A program made the translations under genes and the position numbers. A DNA stretch of 64,000 nucleotides from Hepatobacter sp965661165 (lineage in GTDB: Bacteria; Pseudomonadota; Alphaproteobacteria; Holosporales; Hepatobacteraceae): the NCBI GenBank assembly GCA_965661165.1, contig CBFICL010000001.1:1-64000 (forward strand). The letters are read 5' to 3'. Shown in pieces: positions 26,540 to 35,890 of the stretch. The notes beneath the pieces are model-generated. The model was not told where the DNA came from, did not search any database, and saw only the letters and a list, made by a program, of their open reading frames with translations. Each line of letters opens with the position of its first letter. The stretch's first letter is position 1.

Positions 26540-26563
26540 GGCGTCCACGGGCGCCTTTTTTTT
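26540..26563 (+). terminator. Rho-independent terminator after the first eight-cysteine gene
   Basis: A short GC stem GGCG (26540-26543) / CGCC (26552-26555) with loop TCCACGGG, followed at once by eight T (26556-26563), 34 bases after the stop of the gene ending at 26505. Confidence 0.6.
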
Positions 26564-26720
26564 GCCTGAAAAGCTTTTATTTTTGACTTTTTTGGTAAAG
26601 TTTTTATTAAAAATAAATAAAAAAATATCAAAAAAACAATAAGAATTATAAATAATGTAGATATCCATTTAAATGATATGCGAGAATGCTCTCACATCGT
26701 TATCAACAGGGATATACATA

Positions 26721-27725
26721 ATGACCAGAACTCTTTTTGCCGTAATTTGTTTGTCTGCCTCATGGAGCGCGGCGGTCTATGCAGGAAAAAATCGTCCAGT
26801 GTATGATGAAAAGCTGTCGGCGCCTGTCAGTAAAAAGGCTCACAAAAAGCCAGGATTCATTCAAGTCACCATAGATCCTGAAAGTACCTCCTCCACATAT
26901 CTCTCAAGCTTTGTCACCGAAGAAGATCAAGAGGACAAAGAGGGTAAAAAAGGGAAGAAAGATAAACCAAAATCAGATAAGAAAGACGAGCCAGCCTCAG
27001 ACAAAGAACCAAAAAAGGGTGAAATCCATGCAGTCAAAGTGAAGGATAATTGTGCTTCCCCCTATGCCCGTTATGGGTGGATTGGTTTGGGTGTGACAGG
27101 AGGGGCCTCTCTTTTGGCCTTGGGGGCCACATTGGCAGTGAAATATACAGACGTTCTCTCTTTATTGGGTCACCAACCATGCACGCCTTACACCAACGCT
27201 ACGTATGGCGATGTGAGAGAGCATTACAAAGATGTGATTTCTGAGGCTTGCCACTATGAGTGTGAGGATTTTCAACTAACCCCTTACCGAGTCTCGCAAG
27301 ATTTTATTCTTGAGATGTTTCGGCGCTGTGCAGAGGGAGGGCAGAACCTGGTTTCTCTGATAAGCGCGTCTTGCGGAACGCCTGTATGCCCCTCAAGAGA
27401 GGATTTTGCGCGTCTCAATGTGTCAACGTTGGAGTTTCCACAAACCGTGGTGAATGAGCGTAACGGAACGATTGCGCTTAATGATCTTCAAGATTTTATT
27501 GTCCAGTACTGTAAATTTTTTGGCAACAGGATTTTTTCTCGCGCAGAGGCAGCACGTTTTGCTAAAGGAATCATAGGTGTTGATGATCCTGAGGAAGGTA
27601 TAGTGCTTGGGGAAGACATGACAGAAGAAAGATTGGTGATGGAAAGGTTTATGGATGCCCCCAAGCTCTGCGAGATTGTGGTGCCTCAGGGTGATATCCT
27701 GAGATCTGGCGACATTGTTGGCTAA
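26721..27725 (+). CDS. Exported membrane protein with eight-cysteine domain, paralogue of the preceding gene
   Basis: Not a known family. The start ATG 26721 gives the signal peptide MTRTLFAVICLSASWSAAVY-A; upstream in-frame residues are non-signal. A lysine/glutamate-rich linker (residues about 70-105) leads to a membrane helix (YGWIGLGVTGGASLLALGAT) and an outer domain with eight cysteines. Clear matches to the upstream paralogue are SCGTPVCPSREDFAR versus ACGVPVCPTQEDFQR, and YCKFFGNRIFSRAEA versus ICRFFGDTLISKDEG. Cysteine number is the same in both, which suggests conserved disulfides. The product is 334 residues and is followed by a strong terminator. Expected location: inner membrane with the Cys domain in the periplasm, or displayed outside after further transport. 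Confidence 0.75.
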   Translation: MTRTLFAVICLSASWSAAVYAGKNRPVYDEKLSAPVSKKAHKKPGFIQVTIDPESTSSTYLSSFVTEEDQEDKEGKKGKKDKPKSDKKDEPASDKEPKKGEIHAVKVKDNCASPYARYGWIGLGVTGGASLLALGATLAVKYTDVLSLLGHQPCTPYTNATYGDVREHYKDVISEACHYECEDFQLTPYRVSQDFILEMFRRCAEGGQNLVSLISASCGTPVCPSREDFARLNVSTLEFPQTVVNERNGTIALNDLQDFIVQYCKFFGNRIFSRAEAARFAKGIIGVDDPEEGIVLGEDMTEERLVMERFMDAPKLCEIVVPQGDILRSGDIVG

Positions 27726-27766
27726 CATCAAGTTTGGCTAACGTCAGGCAACAGTCAAGAAGAAAG

Positions 27767-27803
27767 AACGTGTCCTTTCGCACCCAAAGGGGCACGTTTT
27801 TTT
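27767..27803 (+). terminator. Strong Rho-independent terminator
   Basis: AACGTGTCCTTT (27767-27778) pairs with AAAGGGGCACGTT (27785-27797) with one bulge and a six-base loop, then runs into T-rich sequence to 27803. It closes the second eight-cysteine gene and isolates that island from truB. Confidence 0.8.
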
Positions 27804-27848
27804 AAAGAGACCTCTTGGTTTTTTTGTAAGAGCCATTAAGCTCAGTTT

Positions 27849-28793
27849 ATGACCACATCAAGACAGCATCCTGCCAGAGACGTGCCTCCTTGTGGTTGGA
27901 CGCTTATCCATAAACCCATAGGGTGCTCATCATCAAAGGCACTGATGCCTGTCAAAAGATGGCTGGGGCTTAAAAAGCGTGTAGGCCATAGCGGCACCCT
28001 TGATCCCTTTGCGAGCGGCCTGTTGATTGTGTGTTTTGGTCGGGCGACCCGTCTCTTACCCTTCTTAGATCATGCGAATAAAGAGTATACCTTTTCCATT
28101 TCCTGGGGCACAGAAACTGATACAGGCGACCAGGACGGCACAATCATCAAACGTGACAGCGCCACCCCGTCTGAAGAGGCTATCCATGCTTTGCTCCCTT
28201 CTTTTCAAGGACCGTTGATGCAAACCCCACCTGCCTTTTCGGCGCTCAAGGTAAAGGGAACGCGCGCCTATCGGTTGGCAAGACAGGGCACCGTGCCTGA
28301 CCTCAAACCCCGCCCACAATGCATTGAATCTCTTACCTTAATGGGCATCTCAACAAACGAAGCTCATTTTCGTGTGGTTTGCGATACGGGCACCTATATT
28401 CGGTCGTTGGCGCATGATATGTGTCGTGCTTTAGGTGTGTTGGGGCACCTCAGTGACCTCTGCCGCACACGCATAGGTCGTTTTTGCCTTTCTGATGCGT
28501 TTTCTCTGGATTTGTTTAAAAAAAATAGGCATGATGAGGGAGCTCGTGGTTTGTTTTTTTCGCCTCAGGAGCTACTGGACGACATCCCGGTTGTTGAGGT
28601 GAGTGAGCAAGATGCGGTGCGTCTTCGCCAAGGTCAAGGCATTGATGATCAAGGGTTTGTTCACTCTGGTTTGGCTTTCTGTGCCTATGGTGGGCAGTGT
28701 GTAGCGTTGGTGGAGGGGGAATCTGGGCAGCTTTTGCCAAAAATCTTATTGGAAGGAAAGATGATTAACGATGTCGATAACAGCCGAACGTAA
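27849..28793 (+). CDS. truB: tRNA pseudouridine-55 synthase TruB
   Basis: Isomerises U55 in the T-loop of tRNAs. The catalytic Asp52 sits in GHSGTLDPFASGLLIV, followed by GRATRLLPFLDHANKEYTF, the TruB substrate-binding strand. The C-terminal region (about 235-314) includes the usual PUA-like extension. It overlaps rpsO by 23 bases; truB-rpsO-pnp is a widely conserved operon in proteobacteria, and the order is kept here. infB and rbfA, often just upstream, are replaced by the secreted-protein island. Confidence 0.95.
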   Translation: MTTSRQHPARDVPPCGWTLIHKPIGCSSSKALMPVKRWLGLKKRVGHSGTLDPFASGLLIVCFGRATRLLPFLDHANKEYTFSISWGTETDTGDQDGTIIKRDSATPSEEAIHALLPSFQGPLMQTPPAFSALKVKGTRAYRLARQGTVPDLKPRPQCIESLTLMGISTNEAHFRVVCDTGTYIRSLAHDMCRALGVLGHLSDLCRTRIGRFCLSDAFSLDLFKKNRHDEGARGLFFSPQELLDDIPVVEVSEQDAVRLRQGQGIDDQGFVHSGLAFCAYGGQCVALVEGESGQLLPKILLEGKMINDVDNSRT

Positions 28794-29040
28794 ACAAGAA
28801 ATTATCAAAGAATTTGGATTGAAAGAGGGGGACACCGGCTCTCCCGAGGTTCAGGTGGCCATCTGGACCGAGCGTATCCGTAACATTACACAGCACTTGG
28901 GTGATCATAAAAAAGATTTTCACTCAAGACGTGGCCTGGTGCAAATGGTGAGCGAGCGTCGTAAGCTGCTTGACTATTTGAAAAACAAGAAACACACACG
29001 CTATGCGGGTTTAATCCAGCGGTTGGGCCTCAGGCGTTAA
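28771..29040 (+). CDS. rpsO: 30S ribosomal protein S15
   Basis: Primary 16S rRNA-binding protein of the platform. The 89-residue sequence MSITAERKQEIIKEFGLKEG ... YAGLIQRLGLRR is a full-length S15, with SRRGLVQMVSERRKLLDYLK as the conserved RNA-binding helices. The start lies inside the end of truB, so translation is probably coupled. GGAAGGAAAG precedes the ATG. pnp follows after five bases. Confidence 0.97.
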   Translation: MSITAERKQEIIKEFGLKEGDTGSPEVQVAIWTERIRNITQHLGDHKKDFHSRRGLVQMVSERRKLLDYLKNKKHTRYAGLIQRLGLRR

Positions 29041-29045
29041 CATTA

Positions 29046-31193
29046 ATGAAAGAGTTAGTTAAAAAAATGATTGTCAAAGTTGCAAAAAAGAATGTGGGTA
29101 AGATCAAAACGCCCTCAACCCTTCTTCAGGGTGTGAAAAAGGAAATAACGTGGGCGGGACGTACGCTCTCGCTGGAAACGGGGCGGGTGGCGCGTCAGGC
29201 CGATGGTGCTGTTTTGGCGACCTATGGCGAAACCACCGTGCTGTGCACCGTGGTGGCATCTCGGGATGCGGATCCGTCAGCCAATTTCTTGCCCTTGTCT
29301 GTTCACTACACAGAAAAAACCTTTGCGGCCGGGAAAATTCCTGGCGGTTTTTTAAAGCGTGAGAGCAAACCTTCTGAGAAAGAGGTGTTGGTGTCGCGTT
29401 TGATTGATCGTCCCATTCGCCCGCTGTTTCCTGCAAACTTTTTTAATGAAATTCAGGTGTTGTGCACGGTCTTAAGTTATGACGGTCGCAATGAAGCGGA
29501 TATGTTGGCCATGGTGGGGGCTTCTGCTGCGCTCACGCTTGCAGGGGTGCCGTTTAAGGGGCCTATTGCCGGCGCGCGCGTGGGGTATCGCCAGGGTGAG
29601 TATGTGCTCAACCCTTCTTTGGAAGACATGACCCAAAGCGCCATGGACTTGGTGGTGGCCGGCACGCAAGAAGGCGTGTTGATGGTGGAATCTGAAATTG
29701 CTGAGCTTGAAGATGACATTGTGCTTGAAGGTGTGATGTTTGGTCACCAAGCCATTCAACCTGTGATCAAGATGATTCAAGCGTTGGCGCAAGAAGCCGG
29801 CAAAGAGGCATGGCCCGTGGATCCAGACACAGCTTTTGTAGCCTTAAAAGACAACATCTTGAACACCTTTCGCGACAACATTTCCGATGCTTTTTTTGTG
29901 CAGGGTAAGATGGCGCGCGCTGGGGCATTAGATGCGGTGTTTGAAGAGGTCAAGAGCAAGTTTCTTGAGGATGATACGCAGACCCATTTGATGTCGCGTG
30001 CTTTTAAGGCGGCGAAAGAAGAGGTGCTGCGCACACACGTGCTAGACAAGCGCCGTATTGACGGCCGTGACCTTAAAGACGTGCGTGCCCTGTCTTGTGA
30101 GACGGATATGTTGCCTGTGGTGCATGGTAGTGCGCTGTTTACGCGTGGGGAAACGCAAGCCCTTGTGGTGACGACGCTGGGGTCTAATGATGATGCCCAG
30201 TTAGTTGATGGGTTGGAGGGTGAGTATAAAGAGTCGTTTATGCTTCATTATAATTTCCCATCCTACTCTGTGGGGGAAGTGCGCCGTGTGGGCCCGCCGG
30301 GGCGCCGTGAAATTGGCCATGGTAAGTTGGCTTGGCGTGCGCTGCGTCCTGTATTGCCACTTGCGAAAGACTTTCCTTATACACTCCGCGTGGTGTCTGA
30401 GGTCACAGAATCGAACGGTTCATCGTCTATGGCAACGGTGTGTGGCAGTTCGTTGTCCATGATGGATGCAGGTGTGCCGCTTGAACGTCCGGTCTCGGGC
30501 ATTGCCATGGGGCTGGTGAAAGAGGGTAAATCTTACGCCGTTTTGTCAGACATCTCGGCGGATGAAGATAGCCTGGGTGATATGGACTTTAAGGTGGCCG
30601 GTACGTCCCAAGGGTTAACAGCCTTGCAAATGGACATCAAAATCACCAGCATCACCACCAGCATCATGAAAGACGCGTTGGCGCAGGCCAGAGAAGGTCG
30701 CCTGTTTATCCTCAAAGCCATGATGAGTGAGCTTGAATCGCACAGAGAGCTCAGCAAAACAGCCCCGCGCGTGAAGGAAATGAAGATTGCCAAGGAGAAG
30801 ATCAAAGATGTGATTGGGCCTGGGGGCAAGGTGATTCGTGAGATTTGCGAACGCACGGGCGCAAAGATTGATGTTGAGGATAATGGCGTGTTGCGTGTGT
30901 TTGCGCCTAACCTGGACCAACTCAACGAAGCGGTGGCCACCATTCGTGACCTGACCTTTGAGCCTCAGGTGGGTGATATCTTTGAAGGTGAAGTCGTGAG
31001 CGTGGTTGATTTTGGCGCTTTCGTGAACTTTAAAGGGCAAGACGGTCTTGTGCATATCAGCGAATTAGCACCTAGAAAAGTCAACAAGGTGACGGATGTT
31101 GTGAACAAAGGGGATCGGGTACGCGTTAAGGTGATTGGCCTTGATCGTGGTAAAGTCAAGCTCAGCATCAAACAAGTGCCACAAGATTTGTGA
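29046..31193 (+). CDS. pnp: Polyribonucleotide nucleotidyltransferase (PNPase)
   Basis: Phosphorolytic 3'-5' exoribonuclease of RNA decay. Domains in order: first RNase PH domain (about 30-160), helical linker, second RNase PH domain (about 330-560, with the catalytic acidic loop DEDSLGDMDFKVAGTSQGLT), KH (IKDVIGPGGKVIREICERTG) and S1 (VGDIFEGEVVSVVDFGAFVN). At 715 residues it is normal. The N-terminus has about 20 extra basic residues before KKEITWAGRTLSLETGRVAR; no strong ribosome-binding site precedes ATG 29046 or the ATG at 29067, so the exact start is uncertain. Confidence 0.97.
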   Translation: MKELVKKMIVKVAKKNVGKIKTPSTLLQGVKKEITWAGRTLSLETGRVARQADGAVLATYGETTVLCTVVASRDADPSANFLPLSVHYTEKTFAAGKIPGGFLKRESKPSEKEVLVSRLIDRPIRPLFPANFFNEIQVLCTVLSYDGRNEADMLAMVGASAALTLAGVPFKGPIAGARVGYRQGEYVLNPSLEDMTQSAMDLVVAGTQEGVLMVESEIAELEDDIVLEGVMFGHQAIQPVIKMIQALAQEAGKEAWPVDPDTAFVALKDNILNTFRDNISDAFFVQGKMARAGALDAVFEEVKSKFLEDDTQTHLMSRAFKAAKEEVLRTHVLDKRRIDGRDLKDVRALSCETDMLPVVHGSALFTRGETQALVVTTLGSNDDAQLVDGLEGEYKESFMLHYNFPSYSVGEVRRVGPPGRREIGHGKLAWRALRPVLPLAKDFPYTLRVVSEVTESNGSSSMATVCGSSLSMMDAGVPLERPVSGIAMGLVKEGKSYAVLSDISADEDSLGDMDFKVAGTSQGLTALQMDIKITSITTSIMKDALAQAREGRLFILKAMMSELESHRELSKTAPRVKEMKIAKEKIKDVIGPGGKVIREICERTGAKIDVEDNGVLRVFAPNLDQLNEAVATIRDLTFEPQVGDIFEGEVVSVVDFGAFVNFKGQDGLVHISELAPRKVNKVTDVVNKGDRVRVKVIGLDRGKVKLSIKQVPQDL

Positions 31194-31221
31194 CGTGGTG
31201 GCATAACACAAGGGCAGCGGT

Positions 31222-32613
31222 GTGATTAAAGAGCTCAAGCTATCGGGTTGTGAGGTGTTGCCCCTTGTGGAAGGCGGTAAGGGCATCTCCATATCCACAG
31301 GGGTGAGTGCTGGTGCTTGGGCCAAGGCGGGTGGCGTGGGCACCTTGTCAGCTGTGAATGCGGATGCTTATGATGTGAGCGGCAATCGGATTCCCCAAGT
31401 CTATCGGGGCAAAACACGCGCTGAGCGACACGCCGAGCTGATTGCCTATGCCATTCAAGGGGGGATTGCACAAGCCAAGATTGCCTATGATATTGCCGCT
31501 GGGGCCGGTCGGCTTCATCTCAACATTTTGTGGGAAATGGCCGCAGCAGAAGAGATCGCGCGCGGGGTGCTCGCCAAAGTCAGCCATCTTGTGCACGGCA
31601 TTACATGCGGCGCCGGTATGCCTTATCGCATTGCGGAGATCGCGGCTGAATTTAAGATCTTTTATTATCCCATTGTCTCGTCAGCCCGCGCGTTTCGCAT
31701 TTTGTGGCGACGCGCGTATCACAGACTGGCTGCATGGCTGGGCGGCGTGGTTTATGAAGACCCGTGGCTAGCCGGGGGGCATAATGGTCTTTCTAACAGC
31801 GAAGATCCGCTGGTGCGTGAAGCGCCCCTCGCGCGTGTGATCGCCTTAAGGGAGTATATGCGAGAGGTGGGGCTCGACCATGTTCCCATCATTATGGCAG
31901 GCGGTGTATGGCGTTTGGATGAATGGAAAGACTGGATCGATAACCCCGAGCTTGGCCCCGTTGCCTTTCAGTTTGGGACGCGTCCTTTATTGACCCAAGA
32001 AAGCCCCATCTCAGATGCATGGAAGAAAGCACTATTGAACCTTAAAAAGGGGGATGTCTTTCTCAATCGCTTCAGCCCCACCGGGTTTTATTCCTCAGCG
32101 GTGCGCAATGATTTTTTAGAAGAATTGGCCCAGCGGTCTGCGCGTCAAATTGCCTATCAAGGATCACCTTCGGAGGAGGCGCCCGTGGCGTTGCCCGTGG
32201 GGCCAAGAAAGCGGTTGGTGTATGTCAGCGCCCAGGATGAGCAAAAAGCTAAAGCATGGATAGAAGCCGGGTACACCGAAGTTATGCGCACCCCCCGCAA
32301 CACGCTTATTTTTGTGACGCCTAAACGCGCAGCCCACATTCATCAAGATCAGGTAGACTGCATGGGCTGTTTGAGCGCGTGTTTGTTCAGCAACTGGTCG
32401 CAGCGGGCCGAAGGCACCACAGGCAAACGCCCTGACCCGCGATCTTTTTGTATCCAAAAAACCCTTCAAGACATTAGCCATGAAGGAGACATTCACAACA
32501 ACCTGATGTTTTCGGGGCATAACGCCTATCGTTTTGCTTCTGACCCGTTTTATGCTAATGGCTTTGTGCCCACGGTGGCACAGTTGATTGATCGTCTTAA
32601 AATGGGCGCTTAA
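31222..32613 (+). CDS. Nitronate monooxygenase / 2-nitropropane dioxygenase-like flavoprotein
   Basis: FMN-binding TIM-barrel oxidoreductase family. Features: GVSAGAWAKAGGVGTLSAVN near the N-terminus, HLVHGITCGAGMPYRIAEIA, the flavin-phosphate region VPIIMAGGVWRLDEWKDWID and FQFGTRPLLTQES. At 463 residues it is longer than simple nitronate monooxygenases (about 320-350), with a C-terminal extension containing a cysteine group (DCMGCLSACLFSNW) that could bind a metal. True substrate is unknown; an enoyl-ACP or other flavin reductase role cannot be excluded. GTG start at 31222. It lies between pnp and msbA on the same strand, 8 bases before msbA. Confidence 0.8.
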   Translation: MIKELKLSGCEVLPLVEGGKGISISTGVSAGAWAKAGGVGTLSAVNADAYDVSGNRIPQVYRGKTRAERHAELIAYAIQGGIAQAKIAYDIAAGAGRLHLNILWEMAAAEEIARGVLAKVSHLVHGITCGAGMPYRIAEIAAEFKIFYYPIVSSARAFRILWRRAYHRLAAWLGGVVYEDPWLAGGHNGLSNSEDPLVREAPLARVIALREYMREVGLDHVPIIMAGGVWRLDEWKDWIDNPELGPVAFQFGTRPLLTQESPISDAWKKALLNLKKGDVFLNRFSPTGFYSSAVRNDFLEELAQRSARQIAYQGSPSEEAPVALPVGPRKRLVYVSAQDEQKAKAWIEAGYTEVMRTPRNTLIFVTPKRAAHIHQDQVDCMGCLSACLFSNWSQRAEGTTGKRPDPRSFCIQKTLQDISHEGDIHNNLMFSGHNAYRFASDPFYANGFVPTVAQLIDRLKMGA

Positions 32614-32621
32614 GGGAGGGG

Positions 32622-34409
32622 ATGATGAAAAAAACGTCCTCTCTTGTGCGCAAAGGTGACGGGTGGGCCATTGTGCGTCGCTTTTGGAAACATTTTTTGT
32701 CTTCGCATGTGGGCAATTTGTTGGTCAGCCTTGCGTTTATGGGGGTGGTGTCTTTGTCCACGATGCTGTTGGCCCATTTGGTGCGTCCTATTTTCGACGA
32801 CATTTTCCTGGCCCGCAACCAAAAGCGCTTGTGGTCTTTGGGGATTTTGATCCTGATTCTTTTTTTGGTGAAAGGGGTCGCAGCCTTTGGCCACAGTTTT
32901 TCCCTGGCGCGATTGGGCCAAAAAGTGTCCGCGGCGTTTCAGCAGGCGCTTTTTCGGCGCTTGATCTATGCGGATCATCAGGTTTTTTCCCGCTATACGT
33001 CGGGGAAGCTGCTCTCCTTGTTTGCCTATGACACGCAGGTGGTGTTTCGGGGGATGACGCAAACCCTGACAAGCTTGGTGCGTGACTCACTCACCCTCAT
33101 TTGCCTGGTGGGGTTGATGTTTTATCAAGATTGGTTTTTGTCATTGCTGGCGTGCGTGGTGTTTCCGCTAGCGACGTATTTGTCTTTATCTTTGGGGCGC
33201 CGGATGCGCTATTTTTCGCATCAGTCTCAAAATGCGATGGCCAAGCTCCATGCCTTTTGGCAAGAAATTTTTCAAGGCATTGACATCATCAAAGCTTATA
33301 CCATGGAAAAGGTGGAACTGACGAAAGCCCATGAAAAAATAGGGGCGTTTGTGCGCTTCAACCTGAAAAATGCGCGTATGAAAGGTTTTTTGCACCCTTT
33401 GATGGAAACCATTGTGGGGTTTGGTGTGGTGGCGGTGGTGCTTTATGGCGGCTATCACGTGGTGTCAGGGCAACGTTCGCCGGGGGAGCTGATGTCTTTT
33501 GTGACAGCGCTGTTGATGGCCTATGAACCCTTGAAAAAACTTAGCCATCTCAACAGCTATTTTCAAGAAAGCCTGGCGGCGCTCAGTCGGTTGTTTACGC
33601 TTTATGATCAACCCCAAACCATTCAGGATGCACGAGACGCGAAACCGCTGCGCCCTGATAAGGGGGCGGTTCATTTTCGTGATATCACGTTTTCTTATGG
33701 ACGCAGGCCCGTCTTTAAAAACTTTTCATGTCACATGAAAGGGGGTGGGCGCCTGGCCCTGGTAGGGGCGAGTGGGGCAGGCAAATCCACGTTGCTTCAT
33801 TTAATGCTGCGTTTTTATGATCCAGAGAAAGGATCTATCGAGATTGATGGCCAAAACATTCGAAACGTAACGCTGGCCTCGTTGCGCGAGAATATGGCGT
33901 TTGTGTCGCAACATGTCACTCTTTTTGACGACACCATTGCTAACAACATTGCCTATGGATGCCCTGGTGCAGGGATTGACAAGATTCAAGAGGCAGCTCG
34001 CCATGCCTATGCTCATGATTTTATTATGCAAATGCCTCAAGGTTATGAAACGCCTGTGGGTGAGCGAGGGGCGGCCCTTTCAGGGGGGCAGCGTCAGCGT
34101 ATTGCCATTGCGCGCGCTTTGTTGAAAGATGCGCCTATTTTGTTGTTGGATGAGGCCACCTCAGCCCTGGATGCGCAGTCAGAGCTTTTTGTGCAAAAGG
34201 CGCTCGAGCGTTTGATGACAGGGCGCACCACCTTGGTAATTGCCCATCGCATGAGCACCGTTGAAAAAGCAGACTACATCTATGTGCTGGATGAAGGCCG
34301 GCTTGTAGCACAGGGTGCCCACAAAGAGCTGGCGGCGCGGCCTGGCCCTTATCGCGACATGGTGCTTCCCACGCTTTCTTCCAAGCAACGGGAAGAGCGG
34401 GCGTCGTAA
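32622..34409 (+). CDS. msbA: MsbA-type lipid A/exporter ABC transporter
   Basis: Half-transporter of 595 residues: six membrane helices (from LLVSLAFMGVVSLSTMLLAH to about residue 300) fused to an ATPase domain with Walker A GASGAGKSTLL, signature LSGGQRQRIAIARAL and Walker B PILLLDEATSALD. Location before waaA and lpxK supports the role of flipping lipid A-core across the inner membrane. Start ATG 32622 (or the adjacent ATG 32625) with AGGGAGGGG upstream. Other type IV ABC exporters look alike, so the name rests partly on context. Confidence 0.9.
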   Translation: MMKKTSSLVRKGDGWAIVRRFWKHFLSSHVGNLLVSLAFMGVVSLSTMLLAHLVRPIFDDIFLARNQKRLWSLGILILILFLVKGVAAFGHSFSLARLGQKVSAAFQQALFRRLIYADHQVFSRYTSGKLLSLFAYDTQVVFRGMTQTLTSLVRDSLTLICLVGLMFYQDWFLSLLACVVFPLATYLSLSLGRRMRYFSHQSQNAMAKLHAFWQEIFQGIDIIKAYTMEKVELTKAHEKIGAFVRFNLKNARMKGFLHPLMETIVGFGVVAVVLYGGYHVVSGQRSPGELMSFVTALLMAYEPLKKLSHLNSYFQESLAALSRLFTLYDQPQTIQDARDAKPLRPDKGAVHFRDITFSYGRRPVFKNFSCHMKGGGRLALVGASGAGKSTLLHLMLRFYDPEKGSIEIDGQNIRNVTLASLRENMAFVSQHVTLFDDTIANNIAYGCPGAGIDKIQEAARHAYAHDFIMQMPQGYETPVGERGAALSGGQRQRIAIARALLKDAPILLLDEATSALDAQSELFVQKALERLMTGRTTLVIAHRMSTVEKADYIYVLDEGRLVAQGAHKELAARPGPYRDMVLPTLSSKQREERAS

Positions 34410-34576
34410 CGTCTCTCTCTACCACCGGCGCCTAGCACCTTTTGCTGGCGTTCTTGCCTTGTGTGTCCTTGTCTTGTTATGTTGGTGTCATCTTTTTATG
34501 GTGAAAGTCATCTATCAGATGAAGCGAAGGGGCATAGAACCTGTGATCAGAGGTTATTTTTTGTTTCTAGGTAAGG

Positions 34577-35890
34577 GTGAGAGCGGTTTTTGTGAACATC
34601 AGTGATGGGGTGCTGTGTGTATATTGCGGGCTGTGCTTTTTGGCGTGGCCCGTCTATCCGCTTATTTTATGGTGGCGGTTGTATCGCGGCGCAGAAGACA
34701 AAACCTTGTGGCGTCAGAAAATGGGGCTGTGTTTGCCGGCCCGTCCAACGGGTGGTGTGATTTGGATGCATGGTGTGTCGGTGGGGGAATCCATGGCTCT
34801 TGAGGGGGTGATGCGCGCGTTACTGGCTTCTGATGAGGATACGATTGTGCTCACCACCTCAACGGCATCATCGGCGCGGCTGTGGCGCAAAAAGATTGCA
34901 GCGTGTGATACATTGCGCGGGCGTGTGATTCACACCATGTGTCCACTGGATCATCCCTTATTTTGGCGCCGCTTTCTCAACCACTGGCGCCCGCGATGCT
35001 TTTTGTTGAGTGAACATGATTTTTGGCCGCATTTGTTTGGGGCGCTTCACAAGCGAAACATTTTTTGTGCTATCTTGGGTGCGCGTATGTCCCCTAAAAG
35101 TGCGCGTTTTTGGCTTTTTGTGAAACCCCTTTTTACATCGATGTGGCGGGATATGGTGTGTTGTGTGCCTTCAGACACGCAAGCCGCTCTTTTTAAGGCG
35201 TTGGGCGTGCGCCATGTTCATGTGCTGGGCTCGCTAAAATGGACCAAACTCGACCCTGCCTTGGTGCAGGTACACAACGCTCAACCCACCGCATCGCGCA
35301 AAAAACGTTTTGTGATCAGCGCTGTATCCACCCATGCGGGGGAGGAAAAAGCGTGGCTAGATCTTTATCCCGTCCTTAAAAAACGCAATCCTCATCTCGT
35401 GCTTATCCTGGCGCCGCGCCACACAAAGCGGGTGTCTGAGGTGTGTGATGATGTGATCACAAGGGGGTTTAAGGTTGAGATGTGGCAGCCATCTCTCGCC
35501 CTCGATGATGTTGAGGGCGTTGTGGTCATTGATCGGATGGGCCTGTTGCGCAACGTGTATGCACATAGTCATATGGTGTTTGTGGGGGGCTCGCTGTTTC
35601 CAGGTGTGGGAGGACACGATCTGATTGATCCGGCGGCCTATGGGTGCTGTGTGCTGTGTGGGCCGTTTATGGAGGCGCAGGCTGACGTGTTCGCGCGCTT
35701 TCAACAGAAAAAAGCTGTGATTTTGGTGGAGGCCTCCACCATGGGTGCGCAGGTGTCTGGTTATCTGGATGAACAAAAAACTTGTGAGCTTATGGGCAAA
35801 CGTGCCCAGGCGTTGGTGCAAGAACGCTATCACAGCGTGCTTGAGGGATATATGACATTACTCGCACAAAAAGGGGTCGTGCATGCCTAG
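34577..35890 (+). CDS. waaA: KDO transferase WaaA
   Basis: Adds 3-deoxy-D-manno-octulosonic acid to lipid IVA. N-terminal membrane anchor (LCFLAWPVYPLILWW), then GVIWMHGVSVGESMALEGVM (the conserved HxxSxGE motif), LLSEHDFWPHL and a C-terminal glycosyltransferase-B half with FVGGSLFPGVGGHDLIDPAA. 437 residues, normal. GTG 34577 and GTG 34592 are both possible starts; the second has GGTGAG ten bases ahead and gives a slightly shorter N-terminus. It overlaps lpxK by eight bases. Confidence 0.93.
   Translation: MRAVFVNISDGVLCVYCGLCFLAWPVYPLILWWRLYRGAEDKTLWRQKMGLCLPARPTGGVIWMHGVSVGESMALEGVMRALLASDEDTIVLTTSTASSARLWRKKIAACDTLRGRVIHTMCPLDHPLFWRRFLNHWRPRCFLLSEHDFWPHLFGALHKRNIFCAILGARMSPKSARFWLFVKPLFTSMWRDMVCCVPSDTQAALFKALGVRHVHVLGSLKWTKLDPALVQVHNAQPTASRKKRFVISAVSTHAGEEKAWLDLYPVLKKRNPHLVLILAPRHTKRVSEVCDDVITRGFKVEMWQPSLALDDVEGVVVIDRMGLLRNVYAHSHMVFVGGSLFPGVGGHDLIDPAAYGCCVLCGPFMEAQADVFARFQQKKAVILVEASTMGAQVSGYLDEQKTCELMGKRAQALVQERYHSVLEGYMTLLAQKGVVHA

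Noticed and set aside
34315..34605. Small hydrophobic ORF between msbA and waaA
   Set aside because: A stretch LALCVLVLLCWCHLF could be a mini membrane protein, but no start codon with ribosome-binding site fits between the msbA end and waaA start.
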